From the NCBI GenBank assembly GCA_036383515.1, contig DASVOE010000048.1, positions 1 through 26,713 of the forward strand: a stretch of 26,713 bases of DNA. Direction: 5' to 3'. The notes under the pieces were generated by a model that searched no databases, was not told the origin of the DNA, and was given only the letters and a program-made list of their open reading frames with translations. Within the stretch, counting starts at the first letter, position 1. The number at the start of each line of letters is the position of its first letter. Below are positions 1-8,696 of the stretch, piece by piece. The stretch comes from CADEDV01 sp036383515 (lineage in GTDB: Bacteria > Bacteroidota > Bacteroidia > Chitinophagales > Chitinophagaceae). The position numbers were made by a program, and so were the translations under genes.

Positions 1-71
1 GATTGAGTTTCCAGGCGAGGGCATGTTCCCTGCCGCCAGAGCCTAATAAGAGAATTCGCATGGTTCGATGA
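1..71 (+). CDS. 3' end of an unidentified gene (partial)
   Basis: The frame starting at base 3 is open to a TGA at 69-71 and ends in residues SLPPEPNKRIRMVR, a basic, soluble-looking tail. The stop overlaps the ATG of the next small ORF as ATGA (68-71), a common coupling arrangement, and this is the main reason for choosing this frame. Only 22 codons are visible, so no family can be assigned. A competing frame with stops at 44-49 gives a worse picture. Confidence 0.4.
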   Translation, partial: LSFQARACSLPPEPNKRIRMVR

Positions 72-199
72 TCTATGGTTGGATTTTAATAATGCTGCTA
101 ATAACCGGTATGGTTGTTAAAGATAAACTGAAAAATTATTGGGTGGTCAATTTTTCTGTATTTTGGTTGCTGCTAACGATTGAGACGCTGATTTATTAA
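68..199 (+). CDS. Small two-helix membrane protein (43 aa), unidentified
   Basis: The ATG at 68 opens a 43-residue ORF made almost wholly of two hydrophobic segments: about residues 1-17 (MIYGWILIMLLITGMVV) and 25-43 (WVVNFSVFWLLLTIETLIY). They are joined by a short basic loop, KDKLKNY. Seen in sequence: the ATGA overlap with the preceding gene's stop and a 14-base gap to the peptide transporter at 214. Inferred: a small integral membrane protein translated in the same operon as the gene before it. I do not recognise a family. It could instead be the C-terminal end of a larger membrane protein whose 5' part is broken, because the same frame continues upstream only as far as two stops at 44-49. 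Confidence 0.4.
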   Translation: MIYGWILIMLLITGMVVKDKLKNYWVVNFSVFWLLLTIETLIY

Positions 200-213
200 C
201 TTAAAACAATTGT

Positions 214-1875
214 ATGAATCAACCTGCAAAAGCTGTCAAACACCCAAAGGGCCTGATGGTATTATTTTTTACTGAAATGTGGGAACGGTTTGGTTACTAT
301 TTAATGGTAGGGATTTTATTTTTGTATTTGACCGATACTACAACAGGAGGAAAAGAATTTTCGAGAGGGATGGGGGCAGATGTGGTAGGTACTTTTATTG
401 CGTTAGTTTATTTAACCCCATTCATAGGCGGGCTTATTGCTGACAGGTATCTTGGTTATATCAAATCTATTTTTATTGGCGGTTCATTAATGGCGGCAGG
501 TTATCTCGGGTTAGCGATACCGGGAGATACAGCTATGTATGTTTCGCTGGGTCTCATCATTGTTGGTAATGGTTTTTTTAAGCCCAATATTTCTACCCTA
601 TTGGGCAATATGTATAATAAAGAGGAATTAAGACCTTTAAAAGATAATGCATATAATATCTTTTATATGGGTATCAATATCGGAGCATTGGTATGCAATT
701 TTGTTGCGGCCTATCTCCGTAATAATTATGGGTGGGGGTATGCATTTTCCGCAGCAGGTATAGGTCTTATCATTGGTCTTATTTGGCTTGCACTACAACT
801 GAAACATGTAAAAGATGCTGATGTAAAAAGACCCATGCAGCCGGGAGATATGCCTATTTCAAAAATATTTGGGTCCGTGTTTTTGCCGATGATCATTTTC
901 GGTATTGTTGGATGGGTGATTCCAGGAAATTTATTTAATTCTGATTCAAACGACGCTTTCATTTTTGCCTGTGTTCCTGTTATATTTTTTTATGTGAACC
1001 TATGGAGAAAAGGGAATGCAGAAGATAAAAAAGGTATTGGTGCCTTATTATTCATTTTCACTGTATCTATAATCTTCTGGACGATTTATAATCAAAACTC
1101 AACGGGGCTTACCATTTGGGCAGAAACTCATACAGACAGACAGATATCTTCAGTGCTGGAAGGACCGGCCAGTAAAGTAGATATGGTGCAGCGAATAACA
1201 GCTGCGCCAAGAGAAGTTGCGCAGGTAGATCAATACCTGCGGGTAGTAAATGATAGTGCTGGTAATCCCATAAAAGTGCAGGGATATGACCCGTATTTAA
1301 ATAACCTTCCAAAGGAAAAATGGCCGGCACCGGGCCAGGAATTAAAATTGATGAATGCAGAACTTTATCAATCCATCAACCCGTTCTTTATTGTTTTGCT
1401 TACACCTATACTTATCGGGCTGTTTGTTTTCCTGAGAAAAAGAAACAGGGAGCCGTCAACCATGAGTAAGTTTGGATATGCATTGATCATTTCCGGGCTA
1501 AGTGCACTGGTAATGGTTTTCGCCGTAATGTCTGTCCCCAGCATTTATTTATATAAAACTTCCGGTGTCTGGCTGGTGCTTACGTATTTTGTTTTCACCA
1601 TTAGTGAAATATGTTTAAGTCCTATCGGCTTGTCATTAGTTTCCAAACTGGCGCCGCCACGTTTAACTGCATTGATGATGGGCGGCTGGTTCCTCTCCAC
1701 TTCATTGGGTGGAAAAGTAGCAGGTGTAATGGCCAGTTTCTGGGATAAGATTCCTGACAAAAAACTTTTCTTTGGTATCATTACCATAGCTGCAATACTT
1801 GGTGGTATATTAATCTTTAGTCGTATTAAATCACTGAACCAGGTGGTAAAAGATAAAACAGGCTCTGTTGTATAA
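214..1875 (+). CDS. Proton-coupled oligopeptide transporter, POT/PTR2 family (553 aa)
   Basis: Inner-membrane MFS transporter that imports di- and tripeptides with protons. Family signatures are plain: the ExxERFxYY proton-coupling motif at about residues 21-29 (EMWERFGYY), GGLIADRYLG at about 72-81, FFKPNIST at 121-128, and FYMGINIGAL at about 150-159. Length and the many hydrophobic helices fit the 14-helix bacterial DtpT-like branch. A polar stretch around residues 308-385 separates helices in the C-terminal half. It is followed by a strong hairpin terminator and then by a paralogue with the same motifs, so the pair looks like an old tandem duplication. The ATG at 214 is used because the conserved N-terminus starts directly after it. 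Substrate range cannot be read from the sequence. Confidence 0.93.
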   Translation: MNQPAKAVKHPKGLMVLFFTEMWERFGYYLMVGILFLYLTDTTTGGKEFSRGMGADVVGTFIALVYLTPFIGGLIADRYLGYIKSIFIGGSLMAAGYLGLAIPGDTAMYVSLGLIIVGNGFFKPNISTLLGNMYNKEELRPLKDNAYNIFYMGINIGALVCNFVAAYLRNNYGWGYAFSAAGIGLIIGLIWLALQLKHVKDADVKRPMQPGDMPISKIFGSVFLPMIIFGIVGWVIPGNLFNSDSNDAFIFACVPVIFFYVNLWRKGNAEDKKGIGALLFIFTVSIIFWTIYNQNSTGLTIWAETHTDRQISSVLEGPASKVDMVQRITAAPREVAQVDQYLRVVNDSAGNPIKVQGYDPYLNNLPKEKWPAPGQELKLMNAELYQSINPFFIVLLTPILIGLFVFLRKRNREPSTMSKFGYALIISGLSALVMVFAVMSVPSIYLYKTSGVWLVLTYFVFTISEICLSPIGLSLVSKLAPPRLTALMMGGWFLSTSLGGKVAGVMASFWDKIPDKKLFFGIITIAAILGGILIFSRIKSLNQVVKDKTGSVV

Positions 1876-1894
1876 ATATTTTTGTCCATTCATC

Positions 1895-1923
1895 AAAAGG
1901 CGATCTTGCGGTCGCCTTTTTTT
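1895..1923 (+). terminator. Rho-independent terminator after first POT gene
   Basis: Arms AAAAGGCGA (1895-1903) and TCGCCTTTT (1912-1920) pair perfectly, extended by a T-G and a C-G pair to a TTGC loop (1906-1909). A run of seven T (1917-1923) ends it. It lies 20 bases past the stop codon. Confidence 0.88.
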
Positions 1924-1946
1924 ATTTGCTCTCCCTTTCCTTTTCC

Positions 1947-1954
1947 TATCTTTC
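1947..1954 (+). promoter_or_regulatory. Bacteroidota -7 promoter element for second POT gene
   Basis: TATCTTTC matches TAnnTTTG at all positions but the last. It sits 19 bases before the ATG at 1974 and just after the preceding terminator, so transcription probably restarts here. No clear -33 TTG was found. Confidence 0.5.
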
Positions 1955-1973
1955 CTCATTAAACGATTTAGCT

Positions 1974-3614
1974 ATGTGGAAGAAACATCCGAAAGCATTG
2001 CCGTTCTTATTTTTTTCTGAAATGTGGGAACGCTTCGGCTATTACCTGATGATTGGCATTTTTACTTTCTACCTGAAAGATGCAGCGAAAGGTTTTAATA
2101 TGGATGAAAAAGATTCTGCCAGTTTGTATGGCACTTTTATCGCCCTTGTATTCTTTACTCCTTTTCTCGGGGGCCTCATCGCTGATCGCTATCTCGGCTA
2201 TCGCCGCTCCATTATCCTTGGTGGTTTATTGATGGCCGCCGGTTACTGCCTGATGGGTATTCACAACATCACCATGCTGTATGTAGCCATGACACTGGTA
2301 ATTGTGGGTAATGGTTTTTTCAAACCAAATATCTCTACCCTGCTGGGCAATGTATATTCCACACCCCAGTACATGAAACAAAAAGATGAAGGCTATAACA
2401 TCTTTTACATGGGTATTAATATTGGCGCCTTCATCTGTAATTTTTTTGGCGCCGCTTTATACACAACGATTGGTTGGGGTGCTGCTTTTGCAGCAGCAGG
2501 AGTGGGTATGTTAATCGGTGTCATCACTTTTATTGCAGGCACCCGGCACTATAAAGAATTTGATACCCGAAAACCATTGCAACCGGGCGATATGCCGCTG
2601 GGAAAGATATTGGCATTGGTCATCTTACCAGCACTGATCTTTGGCGCTATCGGGTGGTTTATTAAAGGCAAAGACGGTTATATTTTTGATTCCAATTCTA
2701 CCGATGCTTTCATATTTGCGTGTATTCCAGTTCTTGCTTTTTATGCAGTTTTATTAGTACGAAGTAATAAGCAGGAACGTCCGGCCATGGGAGCCATGTT
2801 ATCCATCTTTGCGGTAGTCATTTTATTCTGGGCCATTTTTAAACAAAATGGTTCTGCTCTCAATACCTGGGCCAGCCGTTATACAGAAAGACATGTAACG
2901 GGGTCAACAGAAAATGTATTGACAGGATTAAAGCAAACGGAGTCGGTTACTTACAAACTGGATTCAGTCACTAAAACAGATGAGCAATTCAGAAAAATAA
3001 AAGTAGAAGGCAAAGAAGTGAAAGTGTTAGACTATCCATCTTATTTTAAAAACATAGAAGCATCGGCTATACCGGCAGAAGGAGAAAAAGTAAAAGTGTG
3101 GGCTCCCAGCCTGAGTCAATCCATCAACCCTTTCTGGGTAATTGTATTAACACCGTTGATCGTGGCTCTATTCACCTGGCTTCGTAGAAAAGGTAAAGAA
3201 CCTTCCACTCCCACCAAGATCGCATTTGGATTATTAATATCAGCATTGTCTGTATTAGTAATGGTAGCTGCCGTGAAAGCGGGTAATAATGGCACCGAAA
3301 AGGTAAGTGTATGGTGGTTGATCGGCAGTTATGGTGTGATCACGATTGGTGAGTTATTCTTAAGCCCGATGGGATTATCATTGGTTTCCAAATTAAGTCC
3401 TGTGCGTATAACATCTTTAATGATGGGAGGTTGGTTTCTTTCTACTTCTATTGGTAATAAATTAAGCGGTATTCTTGCCAGCAAATGGGATGAGTATGAT
3501 GACAAGGCAAGCTATTTCTGGCTGAATTTTATTTTACTTGGTGCCGCTGCTGTTTTTTTATTTATTTTATTAAAATGGCTGAATAAAGTGATGCGGGAAA
3601 AAGGGGTAAATTGA
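1974..3614 (+). CDS. Proton-coupled oligopeptide transporter, POT/PTR2 family (546 aa)
   Basis: Second di/tripeptide-proton symporter, closely similar in layout to the gene before it. EMWERFGYY lies at residues 16-24, followed by GGLIADRYLGY, FFKPNISTLLGN and FYMGINIGA in the same order. A polar insert of about 80 residues (starting near the RYTERHVTG stretch) lies in the second half, as in its paralogue, and differs strongly in sequence. The ATG at 1974 was chosen over an in-frame TTG at 1926: the latter lies upstream of the likely -7 element (1947-1954), and its extra 16 residues have no counterpart in the paralogue. The gene has its own promoter-like element and a terminator at 3670-3700, so it may be regulated apart from its neighbours. 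Both copies keep the proton-coupling residues and are probably functional. Confidence 0.93.
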   Translation: MWKKHPKALPFLFFSEMWERFGYYLMIGIFTFYLKDAAKGFNMDEKDSASLYGTFIALVFFTPFLGGLIADRYLGYRRSIILGGLLMAAGYCLMGIHNITMLYVAMTLVIVGNGFFKPNISTLLGNVYSTPQYMKQKDEGYNIFYMGINIGAFICNFFGAALYTTIGWGAAFAAAGVGMLIGVITFIAGTRHYKEFDTRKPLQPGDMPLGKILALVILPALIFGAIGWFIKGKDGYIFDSNSTDAFIFACIPVLAFYAVLLVRSNKQERPAMGAMLSIFAVVILFWAIFKQNGSALNTWASRYTERHVTGSTENVLTGLKQTESVTYKLDSVTKTDEQFRKIKVEGKEVKVLDYPSYFKNIEASAIPAEGEKVKVWAPSLSQSINPFWVIVLTPLIVALFTWLRRKGKEPSTPTKIAFGLLISALSVLVMVAAVKAGNNGTEKVSVWWLIGSYGVITIGELFLSPMGLSLVSKLSPVRITSLMMGGWFLSTSIGNKLSGILASKWDEYDDKASYFWLNFILLGAAAVFLFILLKWLNKVMREKGVN

Positions 3615-3669
3615 GAAAGGCTGGAGCTATTCGCTATTAACAAGAAACCTATTTTAAATAAAAGTCTCA

Positions 3670-3700
3670 AAGCTATGGGCCCGCAGCTCATAGCTTTTTT
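3670..3700 (+). terminator. Rho-independent terminator after second POT gene
   Basis: AAGCTATG (3670-3677) pairs with CATAGCTT (3689-3696). Three inner pairs (one G-T) extend the stem to a five-base loop CCGCA. A T run to 3700 completes it. Confidence 0.87.
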
Positions 3701-3702
3701 CT

Positions 3703-3710
3703 TATCTTCC
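3703..3710 (+). promoter_or_regulatory. Probable -7 promoter element for the OPT gene
   Basis: TATCTTCC keeps the TA and two of the three T of TAnnTTTG. It lies 20 bases before the ATG at 3731, the same spacing as at the second POT gene, and directly after the upstream terminator. Confidence 0.4.
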
Positions 3711-3730
3711 ATTTACTAAACCAACCTGCT

Positions 3731-5803
3731 ATGTCAGAACAAACCAAGTTCAAACCTTTTGTACCGGCTGAAACAGTGATGGCAGAACTCACCATCAAGT
3801 CTATTATTACCGGGGCTCTTTTTGGAATTATTTTCGGTGCTTCTACCGTATACCTGGCATTGAAAGCAGGGCTGACTGTTTCTGCATCAATTCCCATTGC
3901 TGTGATAGCTATTACGCTGGGCAGAAGATTTTTAAAAACTACTATTCTTGAAAATAATATTATACAAACAACAGGATCGGCCGGTGAAAGTATAGCTGCA
4001 GGTGTTGTATTTACTTTACCCGGTTTTTTATTTTTGAGTGATCCCAATACCGCTAATTATTTCAACTATTTCACCATACTTATACTTGCCATCTTTGGTG
4101 GCATATTGGGAACATTAATGATGATACCCCTGCGGCGTTCATTGATCGTGCAGGAGCATGCCACATTACCTTACCCGGAAGGAACAGCTTGCGCCTCTGT
4201 TTTAAAAGCCGGTGAAAAGGGTGGTGATTTCGCCAAAACAGCTTTCATGGGATTGGGATTTGCATTTGGTTATGCTATGCTTCAAAAAATATTTCATGTA
4301 ATTGCGGAAGTACCGGCATTTTTTACCCGGCAAACAAACAAAATATTTCCATCAGCAAGAGTAAGTGGTGAGATCACTCCTGAATATCTTGGCGTAGGTT
4401 ATATTATCGGACCCAAAATAGGCGGTGTATTAGTAGCCGGTGGTATATTGAGCTGGTTTGTACTGATACCTCTTTTATCATCATTGATCAGCGCTGATGT
4501 AATTGCTGCTCAACTTCACAAACTTGGTTATATCACTGATCTTGCCAAGCAAGGTCCCGGCAATGCAGGATCATGGGATCCTGTCACTCACAATTTTGGA
4601 GACTGGTCATCGGCCATTTACCGTGCTTATATCAGGCAAATTGGTGCCGGCGCTGTAGCTGCAGGTGGTTTCATTACATTAATAAAAACAATACCTACCA
4701 TTATATCATCCTTTAAGGGAAGTGTAGGTTCATTAAAAAAAGGAAGCGCTGCTACCTATGTGCAGGGTCCCAGAACTGAAAGAGATCTTTCCATCAAAGT
4801 TGTAGGTATCGGCAGCTTAATGTTATTGCTGGTGATCGCCTTATTACCCAATACCCTGATCCCCGGAACAAATATCGGAAGTAAATTATTACTGGGCTTA
4901 CTGGTAATTATCTTCGGAGCCTTCTTTGTAACTGTTGCTTCACGAATTGTTGGTTTGATTGGTTCATCTAATAGCCCTATCAGCGGTATGACCATTGCCA
5001 CATTAATGGGAACCTGCCTGATTTTTATTGCTGTGAAATGGACAGGTCATGTGTATGAACCTATGGCGTTAGTAGTGGGTGGTATGATCTGTATTGCAGC
5101 TGCTAATGCCGGAGCTACTTCACAGGATTTAAAAACGGGTTATTTAGTAGGAGCCACACCCAAGTATCAGCAGATCGCTTTATTCGTAGGTGCAATTGTT
5201 TCATCATTGGCTATTGGCGCTACCATAAAAATATTGGATCAACCCACTGCTGCAATGGCCGCACAGGGAATTGAACATGCCATCGGAACGGATCTGTATC
5301 CTGCACCGCAAGGAACATTGATGGCCACATTAATAAAAGGTATCCTTTCCTTCAACCTGGATTGGCAGTTTGTATTGGTAGGTGTATTTATCGCTATCGT
5401 GATGGAGCTTTGTGGCATCAAAGCATTGAGTTTTGCAATTGGTATATACCTGCCCTTATCAACAACACTTCCCATCTTTATTGGGGGAGCAATAAGAGGC
5501 ATTGTTGAATGGAGGCAGAAAAAGAAAAACATCCAGGTAGCTCCTGAAGAAGAAGACCTGGGAAAAGGAAATCTATTTGCAACAGGACTTGTAGCAGGTG
5601 GCGCATTGGCGGGAGTACTGGTTGCCATTCTCTCTTCTATTGATAGTGTGAATTCCAAGCTTGGTAAAGTAAATGCAGAACATAAATTATCCTCGCCCGG
5701 TTTTTTAGGAATAGAAGGATACAAATGGCTGGGCGTTGCCTTCTTTGCATTTATGGGATTTGTATTATACCGTATCGCAATAGGTAAAAAGAAATCTTTA
5801 TAA
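3731..5803 (+). CDS. Oligopeptide transporter, OPT family (690 aa)
   Basis: Large inner-membrane transporter of the OPT superfamily, which in bacteria is linked to uptake of oligopeptides and in some members of metal-chelate compounds. The N-terminus (FVPAETVMAELTIKSIITG) and the following AGLTVSASIPIAVIAI segment are typical of the bacterial branch. Other family-typical stretches are QTTGSAGESIAAGVVFTLPG near residue 80, TLPYPEGTACA near residue 145 and CIAAANAGATSQDLKTGYLV near residue 455. Roughly 14-16 hydrophobic helices are visible, and the length is usual for the family. It follows two POT transporters in the same direction, giving three peptide-type importers in a row, but it has its own promoter-like element and ends in a bidirectional terminator. 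A role in peptide uptake is inferred from family and context; the substrate is unknown. Confidence 0.92.
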   Translation: MSEQTKFKPFVPAETVMAELTIKSIITGALFGIIFGASTVYLALKAGLTVSASIPIAVIAITLGRRFLKTTILENNIIQTTGSAGESIAAGVVFTLPGFLFLSDPNTANYFNYFTILILAIFGGILGTLMMIPLRRSLIVQEHATLPYPEGTACASVLKAGEKGGDFAKTAFMGLGFAFGYAMLQKIFHVIAEVPAFFTRQTNKIFPSARVSGEITPEYLGVGYIIGPKIGGVLVAGGILSWFVLIPLLSSLISADVIAAQLHKLGYITDLAKQGPGNAGSWDPVTHNFGDWSSAIYRAYIRQIGAGAVAAGGFITLIKTIPTIISSFKGSVGSLKKGSAATYVQGPRTERDLSIKVVGIGSLMLLLVIALLPNTLIPGTNIGSKLLLGLLVIIFGAFFVTVASRIVGLIGSSNSPISGMTIATLMGTCLIFIAVKWTGHVYEPMALVVGGMICIAAANAGATSQDLKTGYLVGATPKYQQIALFVGAIVSSLAIGATIKILDQPTAAMAAQGIEHAIGTDLYPAPQGTLMATLIKGILSFNLDWQFVLVGVFIAIVMELCGIKALSFAIGIYLPLSTTLPIFIGGAIRGIVEWRQKKKNIQVAPEEEDLGKGNLFATGLVAGGALAGVLVAILSSIDSVNSKLGKVNAEHKLSSPGFLGIEGYKWLGVAFFAFMGFVLYRIAIGKKKSL

Positions 5804-5815
5804 ATCATCATAAAA

Positions 5816-5843
5816 AAATGCCTCTGCAATTGCAGGGGCATTT
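5816..5843. terminator. Bidirectional terminator between OPT and DUF1501 genes
   Basis: A 28-base near-perfect palindrome (AAATGCC-T/C-CTGCAATTGCAG-GGCATTT) is preceded by A's and followed by T's. It lies between convergent genes, 12 bases after the OPT stop and 27 bases from the leftward gene's stop, and can serve both strands. Confidence 0.75.
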
Positions 5844-5870
5844 ACATTTCAGGGTACGGATTCTTAGTTC

Positions 5871-7070
5871 TTAAATAAAGTTCAGGTAATCGTATTGCTT
5901 GCTTAATATTTTTGCATCATCTGCCTTCAACCATTTATTCAGCACCGTAGCATACACATTTTTAAAGTCGACATTATACTTCAGGTCGCCTTCATTCAGA
6001 TCACTTAAGTCGGGTAATGGATTCAACACACCTTTCTGTTTTAAACCTCCACTAACAAGAAACATATTGTTAGCCGTGCCATGATCGGTTCCATTGCTTG
6101 CATTCTGCTGCACCCTTCTTCCAAACTCAGAAAAAGTGAATAGCATCACATCTTCAAACCGCTGTTGCTGTTTCAGGTCTTTTACAAAAGCTTTTACCGC
6201 ATCGTTCATCTCGGTGAATAAACGGTTCTGTTGTGCATCCTGGTTAATATGTGTATCAAAACTTCCCAGCGATACATAATACACTTTCGTATTGATCTCG
6301 GAGTAGATCAGTGAAGCAATTGTTTTGAGACTATTACCCAGTTCCGTTTTGGGATATTCTGCATTGGTCGGATGCATTTTGCTTTGCTGAAAAATATAAT
6401 CAGCCGAAGAAAGGGTTTCCGCCATTGTTTTGTATAAATAATCTACCGGCTGCTCCCCTGTTTCATCTTTATGATTCTTCATCACATCTCGGAAGAATTT
6501 TTCATTAGCGGTTCCGTATAAACGTCTTGGATCTTTTACTGCTATACCTTTTATATGCTCTCCTTTTAAAGCAAGGCTCAGCACATCATCCAGTTCGATC
6601 GCCTGTGTTGGTTTATCACAACCATTACATTGTGCATCGAGATAACGACCCACCCAGCCATTACTCCAGTACTCAGTGCTCTGGCTGGCCGTATGCCAGA
6701 TATCCATGCTGCGGAAGTGTGAACGATCGGGATTGGGATAGCCTACATTATTTAAAATGGAAAGACTGCCATCATCATATAACTCTTTAAAAGCTGTTAA
6801 GGCAGGATGCAAGCCCACTTCATCTGTCAGCGATAAGGCTTTGTCCTTTACAATTCCTAATTTGGGTCTTGCTTTATAATACAGGTCATTTCTTACAGGA
6901 ATGACGGTGTTCAATCCATCATTACCACCACTCAGTTGTAATATTACTACTACTTTGTTGCCAAGTGGCACCATCTGCTGTGCTTCAAAAGTTTTCAGAA
7001 ATTTAGGCAGCATCATGGCTGCTGTAGCTAAGGAACCAACCTGGATAAATTCTTTACGTTTAAATAACAT
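5871..7070 (-). CDS. DUF1501 family protein (399 aa)
   Basis: Member of the DUF1501 family, sulfatase-like-fold exported proteins of unknown exact activity, very often paired with DUF1800. Features seen: a basic N-terminus (FKRKEFIQVGSLATAAMM) that resembles a Tat or Sec signal but lacks the twin arginine, then VVVILQLSGGNDGLNTVIPV at about residues 40-59, SFDTHINQD, FTFSEFGRRVQQN and the metal-site-like NGTDHGTANNMFLV in the C-terminal third. Length is normal. It is the second gene of a leftward operon, starting 21 bases after the DUF1800 stop, and ends at a bidirectional terminator. Export to the periplasm or cell surface is inferred from the N-terminus. The biochemical role is not established. 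Confidence 0.9.
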   Translation of the reverse strand: MLFKRKEFIQVGSLATAAMMLPKFLKTFEAQQMVPLGNKVVVILQLSGGNDGLNTVIPVRNDLYYKARPKLGIVKDKALSLTDEVGLHPALTAFKELYDDGSLSILNNVGYPNPDRSHFRSMDIWHTASQSTEYWSNGWVGRYLDAQCNGCDKPTQAIELDDVLSLALKGEHIKGIAVKDPRRLYGTANEKFFRDVMKNHKDETGEQPVDYLYKTMAETLSSADYIFQQSKMHPTNAEYPKTELGNSLKTIASLIYSEINTKVYYVSLGSFDTHINQDAQQNRLFTEMNDAVKAFVKDLKQQQRFEDVMLFTFSEFGRRVQQNASNGTDHGTANNMFLVSGGLKQKGVLNPLPDLSDLNEGDLKYNVDFKNVYATVLNKWLKADDAKILSKQYDYLNFI

Positions 7071-7091
7071 AATGTAAGCGTTGAACGGGTG

Positions 7092-8582
7092 TTAATATAA
7101 TTGATATTCCGGTGTAGACATGATCTGCAGCGTAGCAGTTTTAATGAAATTCTCCCGGCCACTTTCATCTGAATATTTTTTTATAAGATCGTCTCCCACG
7201 GCTGACCGTGTTTGCAATAATATATTGGTCATTGTTGTTAGTAATTTCTCTCTTTCTATGCTCTCAAAATTCTTTACATATAAATTCCAGTCTACATTGG
7301 CATTGATCTGCTGACGGCCCATGCCGGCATAAACACCCGCAGCTTGCTGTCCGCCTTGCTTCTTACCTGGCTTCAACGTATCCTCATCTTTTTTACCCAT
7401 CATAGTATCATCATCGTCCTTTGGCTTTACATTCATTTCATCCACATCATTGATGAGTTTGGGTATCCGCATCCGCATCATCAGGGATGAACTGTCGATC
7501 CAGCTTTTACCACCGGGCCAACCCGCTACATTAGGAGGATAAAATAATAATTGTCCTAATACACGTTGCAGGATCATCAACGCTTCTTCATTCTCTAATT
7601 TCATCGGCAAGGTTCGTTGAATACCTACTAATAATTCTACCGGCGATTTTATTTGAGTACCGATATTCTTTTCTTCATAAAACCAGTCGCTGGTAAAAAT
7701 ATCTTCCACCAGTTTACCAATATCATAATCGCTTTTATAAAACCGGTCAGCCAGCCATTCCACTTTTTCAGCATCCACTTTTTCATTTACAAAAAACTTA
7801 TACATCTTTTGTGAAATATACCGGGCTGTTTGTTTTTCTTCCAGTAAAATATCCAGTACATCACCACCTTCAAAGTTCCCGGTTTTTCCGAGCACTGTTT
7901 TAGTGCCGGCATCATGCTGAAATTTCCGGAATACAAATTCTCCCTGAAGATTAGCGCTCCAACCGGTAAATGCCCTTGCTGCATCTTTGATGTCATTTTC
8001 TGTATAATGTCCGCGGCCGAGTGTAAATAGTTCCATCACCTCCCGTGCAAAGTTTTCATTGGGATGATCCTTCTTGTTTTGCTGGTTATTTAAAAAATTC
8101 AGCATGGCTGCTGATTTAGAAACTTCTTTCAATAAGGTTTTGAAATTCCCCAATGCATTTCTCCGGATAACATCCAATAAACCCTGTTGATAAAACACAT
8201 TCAGGTTGCGACAGGCAAAATGACCATGCCAGAAAAAAGCTAGTTTTTCCCTGAGCTGTGAAGAAGTATTAACCATCTCATGAATCCAGTATATATTGAG
8301 ATTACGGACTCCCTGCCTGTTCTTTTGTTGAATCATTTTCCGCTCATCAGGATCTAATTCTTTTTTTTGTTGCCTGCCCACTTCTTCAATTCCCATTACA
8401 AGGCCTTTGAGATAATCATCTGCTACATCTATGTATTCGGGCTTCTTTTCCGAAGCTTTTACCAGTGCTTTATAAAATTGTTTGGGAGTATACTTTGAAA
8501 GATCAGCAAACTGTTCAACGGCTGGACCAAAACCGGCCCTCCACAAGAGGTGCTGATTTTTTAGCTGGTTAGATACTGGCAT
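7092..8582 (-). CDS. DUF1800 family protein (496 aa)
   Basis: Member of the DUF1800 family, of unknown function. Recognised by LLWRAGFGP near the N-terminus, the REKLAFFWHGHFACR segment, the NENFAREVMELFTLGRGHY core with its conserved His/Glu positions, ARAFTGW, and NVAGWPGGKSWID. No obvious signal peptide is seen. About residues 385-432 form a polar insert rich in Asp and Lys (KPKDDDDTMMGKKDEDTLK) that looks disordered and is not part of the usual domain core. It is the first gene of a two-gene leftward operon with DUF1501, the standard arrangement in Bacteroidota and Planctomycetota, and the two products probably act together. The start ATG at 8582 gives the expected family N-terminus. Confidence 0.9.
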   Translation of the reverse strand: MPVSNQLKNQHLLWRAGFGPAVEQFADLSKYTPKQFYKALVKASEKKPEYIDVADDYLKGLVMGIEEVGRQQKKELDPDERKMIQQKNRQGVRNLNIYWIHEMVNTSSQLREKLAFFWHGHFACRNLNVFYQQGLLDVIRRNALGNFKTLLKEVSKSAAMLNFLNNQQNKKDHPNENFAREVMELFTLGRGHYTENDIKDAARAFTGWSANLQGEFVFRKFQHDAGTKTVLGKTGNFEGGDVLDILLEEKQTARYISQKMYKFFVNEKVDAEKVEWLADRFYKSDYDIGKLVEDIFTSDWFYEEKNIGTQIKSPVELLVGIQRTLPMKLENEEALMILQRVLGQLLFYPPNVAGWPGGKSWIDSSSLMMRMRIPKLINDVDEMNVKPKDDDDTMMGKKDEDTLKPGKKQGGQQAAGVYAGMGRQQINANVDWNLYVKNFESIEREKLLTTMTNILLQTRSAVGDDLIKKYSDESGRENFIKTATLQIMSTPEYQLY

Positions 8583-8696
8583 CAGGCTATAAATTTTATT
8601 TTCAGACTATTATGAATATAGGAGGTTTAAAACAGTTGCCCATTAAACGCAAAAAAACTAAGCTTATTTTTAGTTCCGGATATTGAAAGCAACAAT

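Noticed and set aside
1..120. Possible frameshifted C-terminus of an S9-type peptidase (IEFPGEG in one frame, REFAWFDDLWL in another)
   Set aside because: The similarity is short and needs a frameshift. The competing reading, a gene ending at 71 coupled by ATGA to a two-helix ORF ending at 199, needs no lesion and explains more sequence.
5239..5841. 200-codon minus-strand ORF opposite the OPT gene
   Set aside because: It is a shadow of the OPT coding strand: Pro/Thr/Ile-rich, with no domain pattern, and it includes the terminator palindrome.
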